The translations under genes were made by a program, and so were the position numbers. Below are positions 10,290 to 23,480 of a stretch of DNA of 64,000 bases, one piece after another. Numbering within the stretch: the first letter of the stretch is position 1; every line of letters begins with the position of its first letter. The stretch is from Ziziphus jujuba. Its lineage: Eukaryota > Streptophyta > Magnoliopsida > Rosales > Rhamnaceae. The DNA lies in NCBI RefSeq assembly GCF_031755915.1, contig NC_083383.1, positions 22,309,001 to 22,373,000 of the forward strand, in the 5' to 3' direction. A model generated the notes under the pieces. The model searched no databases, was not told the origin of the DNA, and saw only the letters and a list, made by a program, of their open reading frames with translations.

Positions 10290-13255
10290 TGTCAAGACCC
10301 GTCCAAAATTCCTCACTGGAACCCTAGACAAACCCTGATACCAGGGAAACCCTACCGGACCCTCCAATGGAAAATCCGGCAGAACCTCCCCTAAGGGTTG
10401 GACTTACCACAAATTTCCTGCACTGAAAACACACTTTTATATTAATCCCCTTATTCCTCCCACATTACTACAAGTTGATTCCACAAATTTACAGCACTCC
10501 TAAATAAATAACAGTAAATCAGTGCGTAATTAATAACTAAATGTCCAAGACAGTATACAGAGCATTATACAAATAAATGTGGGATTAATACAATGACAGA
10601 TAAAGAAGTAATACAAGATGGAGAGGAAAAAGGGAAGAAGTGCTTCTTGGACTTTGGGCAATGAACTAAAATGCTGGGCTCGCCCCAAACGATCAACGTC
10701 TCCCAACCTGGACCTAGGGGAGCGGAATTTAAAAATATGAGATGCTAATCATCTCAGTGAGTGACTCTATCTACTGAACACTTTTAATATTTATCATATA
10801 ACAAATAAAGGAATTTAATTAATACCAACAATTAAATAAATAAATAATAATAACAATTGGAGTAATATTTTCTCTCAAAATCCCCACTATTCACTCCGTT
10901 GGAAATGTTCCCCTTTTAAAACATTTTCACAAAACCCGATATTCGTATTTCCCGAAAACCAAGGGATCAATTAATTTAATAAATAATAAATAAATACCCC
11001 AAATATAAATAAAATATAATAAATAATTTTTCAACACTTTGGGGTTTGAATTTTCTTTCCGAAAAATTTATACTTGACGCACCACACCATATACCAGTGA
11101 TGCCCTCCGATACCCAGCGTCCCGAGCACCGACTAGCGGGGAGGTTAAAGAGAGAAACTTGCATACGGCACTTCGGCGTCCCGATAGTACCGCTGCTGAA
11201 ACCATCATCCCGGCCACGGAGGGGGGCGGCTGATGCGCAATATATAAGACTTGCCTGCCCTCGGTCCAATGGCAACTCACGGGAGACATAATACTTGCGC
11301 GCTAATCCACATATACAACCAGAACACCAATACTGTATGAGTGCGTCTAAAATAATTATTAAATTTCTTATTACCGTACCGATTTTCCAAAAATCACCGT
11401 GAGAAATATACCAGTTTTCAAATTCACCATCTCACATTTTCCTTTAACATTTCCGGTATGAAACCATCGATAACGATATACAAATAATTTTTCTCGTATC
11501 ACAAAGTCCATCAAATAATATTCCACTGGCATAATTATGAAATTCGAAACCACCAATTTAAACAAATATTTTTTTTGAAATATTTAAACCAATTATGCCC
11601 AAAAAAAATAATAGGAAAATCCAAATACAATTAATTAATGAAAATACTTAGCTCATGTGTAATAAATACAATTAAATCACGATAATGATCAAAACTCCAT
11701 TAATAAACCAAATTTTCATTTAGCAGCAATAAACATATACGTACTTATAAAATAATATTTTTTGCACAATTATAATTAAATTTCCACCACATGAGCATAA
11801 TTCCAGATATCAATTTAACACCAAATAAATATAATTAATTACCCCAAAATATTTTTAAAGGTGGGTCACTCACCTGGAGCACGCAATTAACCTAAGATCC
11901 TCCATGGGATCAATTCCACGACGCACACGTGCTCCTAGAACAACAATTCACACACAGTCAAATAAATTAATATTTTATTCGGGTAAATAATACCCGGTAC
12001 CCGGGAGGTTTAACACAATCGTTAACCAAAATTGACAAATTATATGTCTATGGAAAGCTTGTGAGATGAGGATCACATTACTGACCTCCATTGAGCTCAA
12101 TTCAACCGGCGGTGGCTGGAATTTGGCCGGAAAGCTTCGGCCGAGTTTAAACTTGAGGGATCTCTCAAACAGTGGGGATTTTAGGTAATCTAACCCTGAA
12201 AATGGACTCAGAGGGGTCAAAAATGGTGGGATAAAGGTATGGGGTGAGCTGGGTTGGCCGGAAAACACACAAATCGAGGAGAGAGAAAAACTCCGGCCGT
12301 CAAGCTTCGCCGGCTCGATCTGGGCGCGTCTAGCGACCGGTGGCAGTGAAATTTTGCGGCCAAGCTCGCCTCCGTCCCCCGCCCCTCTCTGGCCAATGCG
12401 TGTAGCAAGGTGGTGGCCGGAAATAAAAAAAAGGCAAGAACCCGAGCGGAGGAAGGAAAGGAAAGGAAGAAGAAGAAGAAAGAAGAAGGGGCCCGTGGCC
12501 CTTTTTTCCCACGTGGGGGAAAAGAAAAAAAAGAAAAAAGAAAATAAAAAGAAAGAAAAAGAAATAAAAAAAATAAATTAAAAATAATTAAATAATATTA
12601 AAAATAATATTATTATATAAAACAACAATACTAAAATAATATGGTATTAAGCATGGTTGACATGTGGCATCTCACCATGGTGACACATGGTCACATTTAT
12701 TAAGTCACACATGGCACATTGTTACACGTTTAAAAATAATATTAAAATAATACAGTATTTGAAAAACTCTACAGGTCCATAACTTTCAACCCACATGTCC
12801 AAATCGGACGTGCCGCTAGTCTACGGACTCGTATCGACGAGTACTTCACAACCATGCATGAGTCAAAGCTCAACTTTACATGAATAAAAAGTCAACTCCG
12901 GCATCCCTTGGACAGTTTGGACCTCAACTTATTTTGCTCATATCTTTCAAACAGTAGCTCCATTTTCGACGTGCTACTAGTCTACAAACTTGTTACAACG
13001 TGTACTTCTTAATGGTACCTCAGTCAACCTAGAATTCCATCCGAGTCAAAAAGTCAACTTTTGACCCCTTGGTCAATGGTCAACAATCAAAGTCAACGGT
13101 CAACCTCTGTAAAAGTTGGAAAATTTCCGTTGTACTTTGGGACGGGGTGTTACATAAAGTGCTACCTAAAGGTTAGTACTCATACCCGAAGGCTATGATA
13201 CCTGTCCGAAAGCTAAAATACCTGCTCAAACTCCTACGTGAAGGCTGACCTAAAT
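10196..13255. repeat. 20-bp minisatellite (CCGAAGGCTAAAATACCTG-like), split by the solo LTR
   Basis: At 10196-10289 and again at 13155-13255 the sequence cycles through variants of CCGAAGGCTAAAATACCTG about every 20 bp, at least seven units in all. The solo LTR 10290-13154 inserted inside one unit and duplicated its TAAAG. The repeat belongs to the family B LTR. Confidence 0.7.
10290..13154 (-). mobile_element. Solo LTR of family A (2865 bp), TSD TAAAG
   Basis: It runs TGTCAAGACCCGTCC...GACGGGGTGTTACA, flanked by perfect TAAAG at 10285-10289 and 13155-13159. It is homologous in reverse to 2939-5974, including the W-box region at its right end, the conserved AGGTGAGTGACCCACC block (reverse, about 11858-11876) and the hairpin at 10738-10756. 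No internal element sequence, so it is a solo LTR. ORFs within it are not supported. Confidence 0.92.
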
Positions 13256-13302
13256 GTCTATTACCGATGTTGGACGAACCTTTCTACTACCATACAATGT
13301 CA
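13155..13302 (-). mobile_element. Family B LTR, second part
   Basis: Continues the 20-bp minisatellite and the family B LTR after the solo LTR. The right boundary is uncertain; …AATGTCA at about 13302 is the best candidate CA end. Confidence 0.4.
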
Positions 13303-14638
13303 CACTCAAACTCCCAAATCCATTAAGTTACCATTTCAAACAAATACAACAAACATATAGTTGATAATAATAATAATAATAAGGTAAAATAGAACTAAAA
13401 GTGAAAATACATTATATAAACTGCATACTTGTAACAAAGATACACCAAAAGTACCATATGATATGCCAATGCACGATCCCGTTATATTAGTTGTTCGTAG
13501 GTATATACTCCCAATACGGCTACGGGTAATTACCTATAATGGTCAATCAACCCTCTGATCTCGTAGTCAACTATTCATGAGGCAAACCACGTCATTGCCT
13601 TGGTATGGTTGGTACACCCAACACATAACATAACATAATATATATATATATATATATGTCAAAAGGATACCTGATGCACTATACGATATACCAATGCTGG
13701 CAAGTGATGGTTGGCATAAAAATCACCACTAGACAAAAGATAGAGAAGGAGAGAACCTGTACATAGCCCCATTATCATCTCAATGGTGTCAGTGCTAAAT
13801 TACCTACCATCTTACGGCTAAAGGAGTGGCTAATGTTATCACTGTAAAAATACTTGTCTACTCTCATCACCTTAGCACTTGTAGAAATGGCTAAACTTGT
13901 CATCCTTCGACCATGGAAAGGGTGACTAATACCACCACTACAAACTACCTGCCTACCCTCACCACAACTCACAAAGGATGACTAAATATCACCTTCATGC
14001 TGAAATCAATCACATGCATATCGAGAATGCCGATACTATATGGTACATCTACAAACCAACTACTAACATATAAATATATAAATATGAAAACATCAACTCT
14101 TCATAACTACATTTTACAACCGTAATTAAATATTTTAAATAAATAAATAACAGACAAATAAATACTTTTAGAAAATCATCTTAATATTAAATACTTTTAT
14201 AACTCTTAATTCTTTAAAAAAAAACATTCAAATTAATAAATAAAAAGATAAATAAACAAATAATCTTGCAACATCATTCACATTCACTTAATAATGAACG
14301 CTCACACCTATATATTTATATATATATATTCCCTTATGAATAGACACATTATAAAATTATGATTCTTCTATCAAAATTAAAATTTATAGTAAACAACTCC
14401 GCATTTCAAACATAATTTATAATCAAAATTTAATGTACCAAAGCCTAAAAAAAAAAAAAAAAGCAGACCTACATTTAAAACAAATTAATGAATAAAATAA
14501 GTTTAATTAAACTTAAGCATCTAAACCCCTTTGGACTTTTATAAAGCACCCAATTAATAATAATTTGTTAAAGAACACAATTAAATTCAAATTTAATATT
14601 AAATAAATAATTCAAATTCAAATTTAATAAATTTAATA
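13303..14638. mobile_element. Undefined transposon-derived region with diverged tandem repeats
   Basis: No gene seen. The block at 13490-13620 resembles 60-180, the leader of the family A element. Around 13814-13990 there is a diverged tandem repeat of roughly 95 bp (…GGCTAAAGGAGTGGCTAA… and …GGAAAGGGTGACTAA…, then …CAAAGGATGACTAAA…). The remainder is AT-rich with TA runs. Probably leader or LTR debris, but no ends could be set. Confidence 0.35.
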
Positions 14639-14680
14639 CAGTCCACATAGAAGAGTGCTAAATATTTTATGTGTGGACTG
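14639..14680. other. Inverted repeat CAGTCCACA...TGTGGACTG
   Basis: Perfect 9-bp stem around a 24-nt AT-rich loop. No coding sequence adjoins it. It could be part of an LTR of the decayed copia element to the right, but this is not shown. Confidence 0.4.
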
Positions 14681-15339
14681 CTTATAATTGTGTGACTCAC
14701 TTACCAAGTTTATATGTGCTAGTAATGAGACTGTCTTATTTATTAATTTATGCAGTAAGGCCCTTAAGTATACACTTTTTATAATATTTCAATTGGTTCA
14801 TTAAACTGAATGACTAATTCTCTCTAAAAACCCATTTGGCATATTCAGTTATTATTATTATTATTAATTGTATTTTATATTTGTTTAAAATTATGGATAA
14901 GTCATGTAACTTGCATATGGCATCAACTCTTTAAAGGATTGACTTGTCATGGTAGTGCAAGTGTTTGTATACAATACGGTATATCAGATAGAAAACTTTA
15001 ATATCACTTTTGGTCTGTATTTGGGAAACCTGAAAAGAAGGGGTTAAAGAACTATATATTGCAAGAACGAAAATCTAAAGTTTTAAATGGCTACTTTTGG
15101 AAGTTAATGATTCTGATAAATCTTATTTTAAAATATAGTTTAATATTATGTGGAAGATTAATGGGTGTTTTATAGTACTGAACATATTAATTGATAATTT
15201 GACTAGTTGTGCCTATTAGATTAAATTACAATAACACTAACAAAGCACGCTTGATTTTGATTTTGCTTAATATTTTTTGGTGGTTTTTCCCTCTTATAGT
15301 TTAAATATATTAATGACTTCATTATGCCAAGATTTTTTA
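14681..15339. other. Non-coding AT-rich stretch
   Basis: No open frame, RNA gene or clear repeat seen. It lies upstream of the copia pol remnant and may be the rest of that element decayed beyond recognition. Confidence 0.4.
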
Positions 15340-16054
15340 TGCCACACCTATTTCTACACTCATAACAGTCATTTCTAAGTTTAATGGCGAACTGGTTTAT
15401 GTTTATAATTATCGAAGTTTAACGGGTGCTTTCCAGTACCTCACTTTTACTCGACTGGACCTTCAACATTCAATGAACATGGTATGTCAACATTTCCAAC
15501 ATCCTACTCATCAAAATCTAAAAGTAGTTAAACAAATACTAAGATATCTAAATGGCATAATGAATTTTAGTTCGCGCTTTTTATCTAAATATAGCAACAC
15601 CTTATCAAGATTCTTAAATGCGAACTAGGTTAGGTATCCCATTACTCGGTATAGTACTTTAGGAATTTAATTTTTGTTAAAGAAAATTACATCTCTTGGT
15701 CTTCCAAAAAGCAACTCATAGTTACTCAATCAAAGCATAGAAGCATAATATCATGCCTTGCCTTCTACCACTATAGAAGTTACAAGTAGTTCTTATTTAG
15801 TGCATCGTACCAAGTACATTAACATTCAACCTATGTAATTGTTTTGTGATAATATAAGTGCTTCAAGTATGCCTATTAATCCAATTATCTATGCTCGCAC
15901 CAAGCATATTCAAGTAGACTATCAATTTGTTCAAGATAAAGTTGGAATAGGTTTTTTAATCATATGTTATTTACCATCTTCAAAGCAAGTAATAGATGTC
16001 TTTATGAAGACTTTAGATAAAGAGCCATTTAAGGATTTTTTTTATTTAAAATAG
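15340..16054 (+). pseudogene. Ty1/copia pol remnant (end of RT and RNase H)
   Basis: Translated in shifting frames it gives the end of a copia polyprotein: GAFQYLTFTRLDLQHSMN, then KQILRYLNGIMNFSSRF, then the RNase H tail with CDNISASSMPINPI, ARTKHIQVDYQFVQDKV and ICYLPSSKQVIDVFMKTLDK. Several stops and frameshifts interrupt it; only the last 71 codons (15839-16054) are open. Gag, protease, integrase and most of the reverse transcriptase are missing. Confidence 0.82.
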
Positions 16055-16380
16055 GAGTTCATCTTCTTCCACTTGCTAGTTTGACAAGACCTAATAAACC
16101 ATGTATTTTAGACAACAAGCTTGATATATCTAATAAGCAAGAACAGCAGAGCAAAACTTCTAAGAAACTATTTGATAAAGATATAATATTCAAAGTTTAA
16201 TCCATTCTAAAGCTAAGAGTTTAAAGTTATTATAATAGTTTTTATTTATCCTTAACAAACTATTGGTGTATATATAGTATAAATATCAGTCATATCAATA
16301 CAAGTATGAATTATATATTCTCACAAATTATTTCCTGTCCTTATGCACTATGAATTCATCAAATTCAATAGTTCACTTTT
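16055..16380 (+). mobile_element. Possible 3' LTR debris of the copia remnant
   Basis: Follows the pol end directly and holds a TATA-like GTATATATAGTATAAAT near 16268. No second LTR was found, so this is assigned by position only. Confidence 0.35.
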
Positions 16381-16416
16381 TTATATTAGGTTTATGGTAT
16401 TAACAAATAAAAATAA

Positions 16417-16798
16417 GGTAATTGCAAATTTAGTTTCCTTTAGTTTGGTAAAATTGCACATTAAGTACTTTAAAACATTGTAATATTAGGCTCTTAAGTT
16501 TCAATCTATTGCTTTTTGGTCTAATTGACATTTTGGCTAAAAGTAGTTAATAGTTTGGGAGTATTAAATTTCTTTTTTAACTAAAATGCCTAAATTACAT
16601 CAAAGTTTAACTTTTAGGCAAAAATTTATATTTTAATATTGATTAAATAAAATCAAACCATTTATCATTGTTATCCAACATATATAAATGGACTAAAATA
16701 TAACAAATTAAAACTTAAGGAGTTAACTTTGAATGTTTTATATTAAAGGGTCGAAAGTACAATTTCATCAAACTAGAAAGTAATAAGTGTAAGTAACC
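16417..16798. mobile_element. MITE-like element with long terminal inverted repeats (382 bp)
   Basis: The left end GGTAATTGCAAATTTAGTTT… and the reverse complement of the right end GGTTACTTACACTTATTAC… align over roughly 100 bp at moderate identity, including TAGTTTGGTAAAATTGCAC against TAGTTTGATGAAATTGTAC. Both flanks are AAATAAAAATAA-like, so a TSD of about 9-11 bp is possible but cannot be separated from the A/T-rich tract. No coding sequence. A non-autonomous Mutator-like element is one reading. Confidence 0.5.
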
Positions 16799-19189
16799 CT
16801 AAAAATAAAAATAAAAATAAAAATAAAATTATATGCTGTAAATTAATAATGTTATCCAAAAAATCTTGATGCTACCCATGTAGCTCACAATATAAGATGA
16901 TCTACATGTATAATATATTAGATCATAAATATATATATATATATACACATATGTTGGTCAAGTTCAAATCAGATCCATAATATTATAACTGCAATTAGAG
17001 TCCTTGGATCACATTGCTGAGATTAAAATTACATTTGGCATATCAGAATCCTTTTCTTGCTTTTTAATATCCTTGTCATCCTGGCCTTCATTTCCAAGCT
17101 ATTAAATCCAATGGCCAAATAGAAGTCACATCATTTAATATGCACATGATAATCACATGAATTTTCTAATTCTTTTAATGTGTCATACATGTGACTTTTT
17201 TATTCTTTGTTTTTCTCTCTTGTCTTATTTAGCCTTTAATAGAAGAAAATGGCATCTTTATTTTTTATAAATTTTTTTCTTTAATTCATTTAATGTACTT
17301 TCCACATGGTCCTTAAAAGCTCTTTTTCCCCTTAAAAGAAACATACACATGAGTTGGAGTTTTAACATATAAAAAATAATATTTTAAACTAAAATTTATT
17401 AACAATATCATTTGAAGATATAATATCTTGATTAATGAAAATTCATTATTATTTTTTAATAAAATAAAATATTTCATATTCAAAATAGTTTTGTATAGAT
17501 GTCTTTTTTTTTTTTTTAACAAAAAGAAAGCAATTTTTATTTTTTTTCCATCCATAGTTTGTTTTAGTATAATTAAGCAGAGTTGCTTAGTTAATCACTT
17601 AAGGGTTGAATAATTTATAAAAGCTTTCAGATTGATGAAGTTTGTGTATAGGATTTTCCAAAAATTTAAAGAGTCTTTGCTTTCCTTTTTCTCTCTACCT
17701 TTTCTAAGTGTTTATTTTTCTTTGTTTTTCTTGATTTGTATCAATTATAGAAGTGCAAGAAAAGCATACTACATGTCTTCTCATCAATTTTAATCCAATT
17801 AATATCCATATAATCATGCTGTCCAGAAAAAAATAAGTCTTCATGTAATTAAAATTCTTTCAATAAATATCACCATTAGAAAAATGAAATTTTCATAATA
17901 TTGTCTTCTTTGACAATTTTGCAATCTGTCAAAATTAAATCACTTGAACTTTCAATCAATATTTTCATTAAAAAAATAATAGTCTTCTTCATCAATCTTC
18001 CACCAATCAGCCCTATATAATAAAATATGTATAATATATATATATATATATTATTTTCTTTTTCATGTTATTTAATATTACAGAAATACTATATAATATT
18101 TGTATGTGTTATATATAAGTGGAACATATACCTTACTACAAGAAGAATTATTCGAAGCTTTTGAATTTGAAATAAATTGTATCCATAACTATTATTGTGT
18201 ACTAGTTCTCAACTAGTACGTTGAGGATCTTGAAATAGAATCCAGGATGTTGAATGAAGCATCATAGGATTGTCTATTTATGGTAATAATATAATCAAAG
18301 ATCACTTACAAACATGGATAATACATAATTAGAGGAATATGCTTTCATTTCATTCTCTGAAAATACTTGTATACTTCAAAAATAAATAAATAAATAAAAA
18401 TTCAAAATCCATCAAAATTTGATTAAAATTACATTATCTGAGATAATTAAGAAAAGGATAAAGATCTTTTAATTTGTATTGTTGTTTGTGGTATAAATTT
18501 ATATCCTAAAAGATATAATAAAAATAAGCTTATGTGGAAATATATATATATTGACATTTTAATGCAAATTGTCCATGATAATGAAGGTGTATGGCTAACA
18601 CCCTTTTAAATAATGATTAAAGCTTCATCATGACATAGTTAATCTATTCAAGGAATCTTCAAAAGATTCTTGAAGACCTCTAAACTAATTTATATCTTCA
18701 AGATGATCATCACTCACTAAACTGAAGCTAATTTTACTAATATAGGATCCAGTTGTATCACCAAACTGACAAATAAGTAAATAAAAAAAAATACAAGTTA
18801 ATTTATAGAAAATATTATTTCTACATTACAAAGTCAATGCATACCCAATGTAAAAGCAAACATGATTTTAAAAGATTTACCAATTTTTTTATGCAAAAGA
18901 GAGAAGAGGATGTACATGCATGTAAATGATATATATATGAGATTCATCCATTGTGGCAAAACTGTGTTAAAAAAAAAATGAATTATGTAATATAGGCAAT
19001 GTTATTAGTGTAAAAGAAGAGGATGTACCAAATGTAAGTTCATTTTATAAATTAAAAGAGTTAATAATAACATTACCTATATTCTATGAGTTTCTTATAA
19101 TTGTTTTCTATTAGGTAAAGTTTTCTCCAAAAAAACCTTCACGAACCTCTTTTTTTTTTTTTCAATCATTTTGCTTAAGCAGTATTTGT
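16799..19189. other. AT-rich intergenic stretch
   Basis: No gene recognised. It contains AAAAAT repeats at 16800-16830, TA microsatellites (near 16930, 18030 and 18540) and poly-T runs. A TTACTACAAGAAGAA motif near 18134 looks like a CACTA terminus, but no partner end was found. Confidence 0.5.
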
Positions 19190-21400
19190 ATTTACAATGG
19201 ACTCCACCTTATCAACATCACATTCCATTGCAGGAGAGTATTCATCATTTGTATCGTGTTTCATATCTTACATTCGTAAACTCAACATGTTTTTAATAAT
19301 ATTGTTTAAACCATTTGCACAACCAAGAACTACTTGATATGTTTTCTCACTTTTATCAACTCTAGATGATGTTTTAGGAAAATAAAGCATAACGACCTAT
19401 ATCTATAGGTTTATTGCAATCTAGCATCCATCTTGATGGCTTGTTATTGTATATATTTCACACATTTTACCCTTACTTTCCTTGTCCAACTTCTTAGAAT
19501 ATATATGATAAGAATTTCTAGCAGATTCTTTATTCTCTTAAAATCATTATAACATGACTACATAAAATGCATTTCATCTCAAACAATCTACAACTACATG
19601 AAAAAAAGTCATTTATTTTCCTCCTAACGTGTAGCTCTTTTGACCTACCATACTTAGCAACCATGTAAACAATAATTTTTCCATCTTCTACTTTATTTTT
19701 TGTTGGACCATCTTCAACTTTGTTTTTCATGTACAATTCAAAAGACTTGACGTATTTATCATAAAATTCCTAAAATATTGCCTTTGTATAAATATTTCCT
19801 CCTTCAAGCACCATTTTAACCAGTATAATCATTCTAGGTCTTGTCTGGCATAAAGCATACTCAAATTTTAACTCCTAGTAGCGCTTATCATTGAGCACCC
19901 TTTCAAAGTGCATGAAAAATTGAACCAAATTAAGTTAACATTCACACTTTCACTAAGTTAACTGCTTTTCATATCTGCTAACTATCCCCACCTAACATAT
20001 GTATAATATTATTCAACCAACTATTATAATGCACATTATATCTTTGAGCATTGAATTTCAAGTAGTTAAAGACTCATCTTCAGTCTCATAATGATAAAAA
20101 AAACTTTGATAATACACTTTTAACTCCACCAAGGCCCCTAACACATTATTTACCTATTTTAGAGCATTCTACATCATATGCCATATGCATCATATGTGGT
20201 ATATGTTAGGCATAACAAGTGAAATGGATTTTTCCATAATCATATCTTGATTTGTAAAAATGGTTTTCAAAGCCCTTTTAAACATTGCCTTTAAAAATGT
20301 TTGAAACAACCATACTAATGACTCAATTGTCTCATCATACATTAGTGCAGCACCAAAAAAAAATAGTCTTTTGATAATGATTGAATCTAAAAAAAAATTA
20401 CAAATGGACTATTTACTTTGTTAATTTTATTGATTGTGACAAAATTAATAACATCACCAAACTGACCATAATCAAGATTCATTCTAGCATCAACGCAAAA
20501 TATATTTGTAATTTGCTCCTCATTGTCCAATTGCATGGCATAGAAAATTAATGGATTTTTCAAAACTTGATTTAGAAAATATTTTAACAAGCTTCTTGCT
20601 TCTCCATATGCCAATTGATTTTTCCTTTTTGATAAAAGGTTATTCTTCATATCTTGCTTTGCATATCAAAAATACTCTCTCCCACCAACATGCCTCCTCA
20701 TCATCTCATAAGTTGATATAAAATGGATTCCAAATGCTTCAGCTAACATACTTCAATGGTTTGGGAGGTGGATATCTTTCATTGTAATGGTATTATGTGG
20801 GAGCACTCTTGCATTGCAAAAGAATTATTATAACTTTCAAAACAATTGTTCACACTATATTTATCATTCACTTTTAGTACCCATTTAAGCATCACAACAT
20901 TTCCTTGTCCAGTCCTATGATTTTTAGTTAAATAATCTTTCTTATCATTCACTCAAAACCTTTATTTAGAATAAACAAAAGTTCTTGAAGTAATCTCACC
21001 TATTTTTATTCATGTTATATGACTCCTCTCTAATATTGAATCCATTTTCCCTCCATACTCATTTTAGAATTAAATCTCATACCATAAATAAGCTTCTAAT
21101 CTAAAGTATCAAAATTAATTTGATCTCCAATATTTAAGGCATCCTATACTTTATGTGGCTTCATAAATTGCATCCTATACTTCATGTTTAGCATTTATAC
21201 CCCCTCCATACTTATTGTAGAATTTATAAGCTGCTTATTAAGAATCAAATCCCATACCATATATAAGCTTCCAATCTAAAGCATCAAAATTAATTTGATC
21301 TCCAATATTTGAGGCATCCTATACCTTATGCGATTTCTTAAATTGCATCCGATACTTCATGTTTAGCATTTATGCCCCATAAACTTAACAATTTTTGGCA
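19190..21400 (-). pseudogene. FAR1/FHY3-related (MULE transposase-derived) pseudogene
   Basis: On the minus strand, pieces follow the order of the plant FAR1-RELATED SEQUENCE family. An N-terminal GMGFDS…AAYKFYNKYGG segment lies near 21210-21300. TYEMMRRHVGGREYF follows near 20660-20720. KNNLLSKRKNQLAYGEARSLL to FFYAMQLDNEEQITNIF lies at 20387-20650, and FGAALMYDETIESLVWLFQTF to IFTNQDMIMEKSIS at 20220-20350. A SWIM zinc finger with C-S-C…C-S-H (FSCSCRLFEMKCILCSHV) lies at 19530-19610. Intact members are nuclear DNA-binding proteins related to Mutator-like transposases. Here frameshifts, stops and a tandem duplication break the frame. No terminal inverted repeats were found around it, so I cannot say whether it was a host gene or part of a MULE. 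Confidence 0.75.
21073..21378. repeat. Tandem duplication inside the FAR1-like pseudogene
   Basis: Two copies of about 130-140 bp (21073-21210 and 21247-21378) share AAATC[T/C]CATACCATA, CAAAATTAATTTGATCTCC and TTCATGTTTAGCATTTA. They repeat the start of the FAR1-like coding region and differ at roughly one base in twelve. Confidence 0.8.
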
Positions 21401-22745
21401 GGAACAGTCTCAGGCCTCAACTCTGTCAAATTCTCCCCATTAACTATTACATGTAGAGTGCATGACCTATGATTTCAAGGGCATTATGATAAAAATATCT
21501 ATATATATCCTACTTGTTACTTTTTTAAAATAAAAAACATAAACTTCAAAAAATTCAAAAAAAAGTTTTTAAAATATATATATATATATATATATCAAAT
21601 TTTCATGAAAGCCATCTCTTCTTACCAAAATCTGTATTTTCTTATTCAACTTCTCTTCAGGCTGCCACCTCAGCTTCCACTTCCATCATCGACTCTGGAA
21701 CCACCATGCTATCTTGAACTGAAGCATTATTAGGTCCAATGACATCGATGGCTTGCTATAGCCATTAGATTCTAACTTGATCTACAACTTGATAGACTTT
21801 CCATTGCCAAGGCTTACATGGCAAAAGATTGATATCAGGGAGGCAGACAAAGAGGCCATAAGGGCAATAAAAGAGAATACACATTAGCTACCAAAGAAAT
21901 AGATAGGAATCAAGGAGGAGACTAGGACCTACAAACAGTTGATGCGATCAAGGCATGTAGGGCGATGGTGACATCATTAGGGAGGTGGTTGAAAATCTAG
22001 AAAAGTCAAGTGGTGAAACCAAGCATGAATGTTGTGATGCACTTCTTATTAATTTTTTTAGTTTGATAAACAATTTTGGGGGTTAGGTTTTCCACATGAA
22101 AAATATCTTTACCTTGTTTATTTTTCAGATTAATTTTTCCTTTTTTCTTTAAAGCCATACACCCATTAGGAATCTTGATTGCAAACTAGGTTTAATTTGT
22201 AGGAATTGGAAATTTAAGGTATGAAAAAAAATTTTAAAATGAAAAAAATCACCTTCTTATTACCATGTAATTTTCTGTCTAACTTTACTTATTATCAAAA
22301 AATCTAGACAAAAAGGATGACACCACTTTCATATATCTTGATCATTTAATAAAGTACAAATTTTATATTTATTTATTTATTTTCTAAGTTTTCATAAATT
22401 TTTTTTAAAAAAATCAAAGAGAATATTGAAATGATGCTATTATACCCCTAAAATAAACAAAATATGTACAATGCATATGCTATTTAATACCAAAAATTAA
22501 TGTTACTAAAGACTAGGATTTTTGCTGTCTATTAAGTTTAAAGTATTAGTTTTACCATAACATAAATAATTAAATATGTAGAAAAAAGAGCACTGTACAT
22601 CACATTCTTCCATGGCTGACAAACCAAGAATGCACCACCACCACCTTATTCTCCACCTTCCTTAGTTGTGCCTCAAAATCCAAAAGTTAATCAATGTCCA
22701 AAATTTTCATCTACAAATATAATCTCATACGATGTTTTGAATGAA
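21401..22745. other. Non-coding stretch left of the CACTA element
   Basis: A TA microsatellite lies near 21575. Between 21650 and 22010 base composition is more balanced, as in old coding DNA, but no reading frame on either strand is recognisable. The remainder is AT-rich. Confidence 0.4.
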
Positions 22746-22772
22746 CACTACTAAATATTTGGGCATCTGCTA
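22746..22772 (+). repeat. CACTA left terminal inverted repeat
   Basis: Begins with CACTA, preceded by GAA, and matches the right end at 20 of 27 positions. It is the 3' end relative to the transposase genes. Confidence 0.75.
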
Positions 22773-22779
22773 CACAGCT

Positions 22780-23480
22780 AATTTGTCACGTAAAGGCCAC
22801 TTTTGTAGCCATATCTCATTTATATGAAAAAATTAGAATGTTACATGTTTGTCATGATAGACCCATCACATTGCCAGTTTGGTGATAAACTTTATAATTT
22901 TTCACTGAAAGAGTATCTAATTGTGACAAGATATATTTTCATCATAAATTCGAGCTTTACCATGACAACAATTTTTGTCATGTAAACCTCCTTTTTTTGT
23001 CATTGATTATACAAATATTGCCACCGATGCATATGTAGGATTTGGTCAAACTTCAACCATTAGTGATGATTAGCCACATTCGGGACAAAAAATATATATA
23101 TGTATTTATCTCAAAACCTTACTACGGCAAACTGGTATTCATCACTTAACATTTAAGTGACATATTTAGAGTTTAACACAAAATGATTATATGAAAAATT
23201 TGATTTGTCACCTAAACAATAAATGACATAGTTGTAATTTGTCATTTATTATTTTAAGAGGCTAACTGCATTCGTCACCACAATCTGTAGTGACAACTTA
23301 TGTATGTCATAAAACGATTGTGTGACATACTTTATATATCATGTAAAGCATTAGTGACACTTATGTTTTAGGCAAATTGTCTTTTGATGATAATACTATA
23401 TTATCACAATGCACAACACTGATACTATATTGAGTTTGGAAATACTAATTGTGACCATTAAGGTTTGTCATAGAGGCTTT
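22780..23480. repeat. CACTA subterminal repeat region
   Basis: More than a dozen short motifs of the form TTTGTCAC/TTTGTCAT/GTGACA in both orientations (for example ATTTGTCACGTAAAGG, ATTGTGACAAG, AATTTGTCATTTATT, ATTCGTCACCAC). Such arrays are the usual binding sites for CACTA transposase accessory protein. The right end has a smaller set at 53640-53770. Confidence 0.75.

Noticed and set aside
18131..18160. TTACTACAAGAAGAATT, resembling a CACTA terminus
   Set aside because: No inverted partner, subterminal repeats or TSD found nearby; the CACTA ends are better placed at 22746 and 53795.
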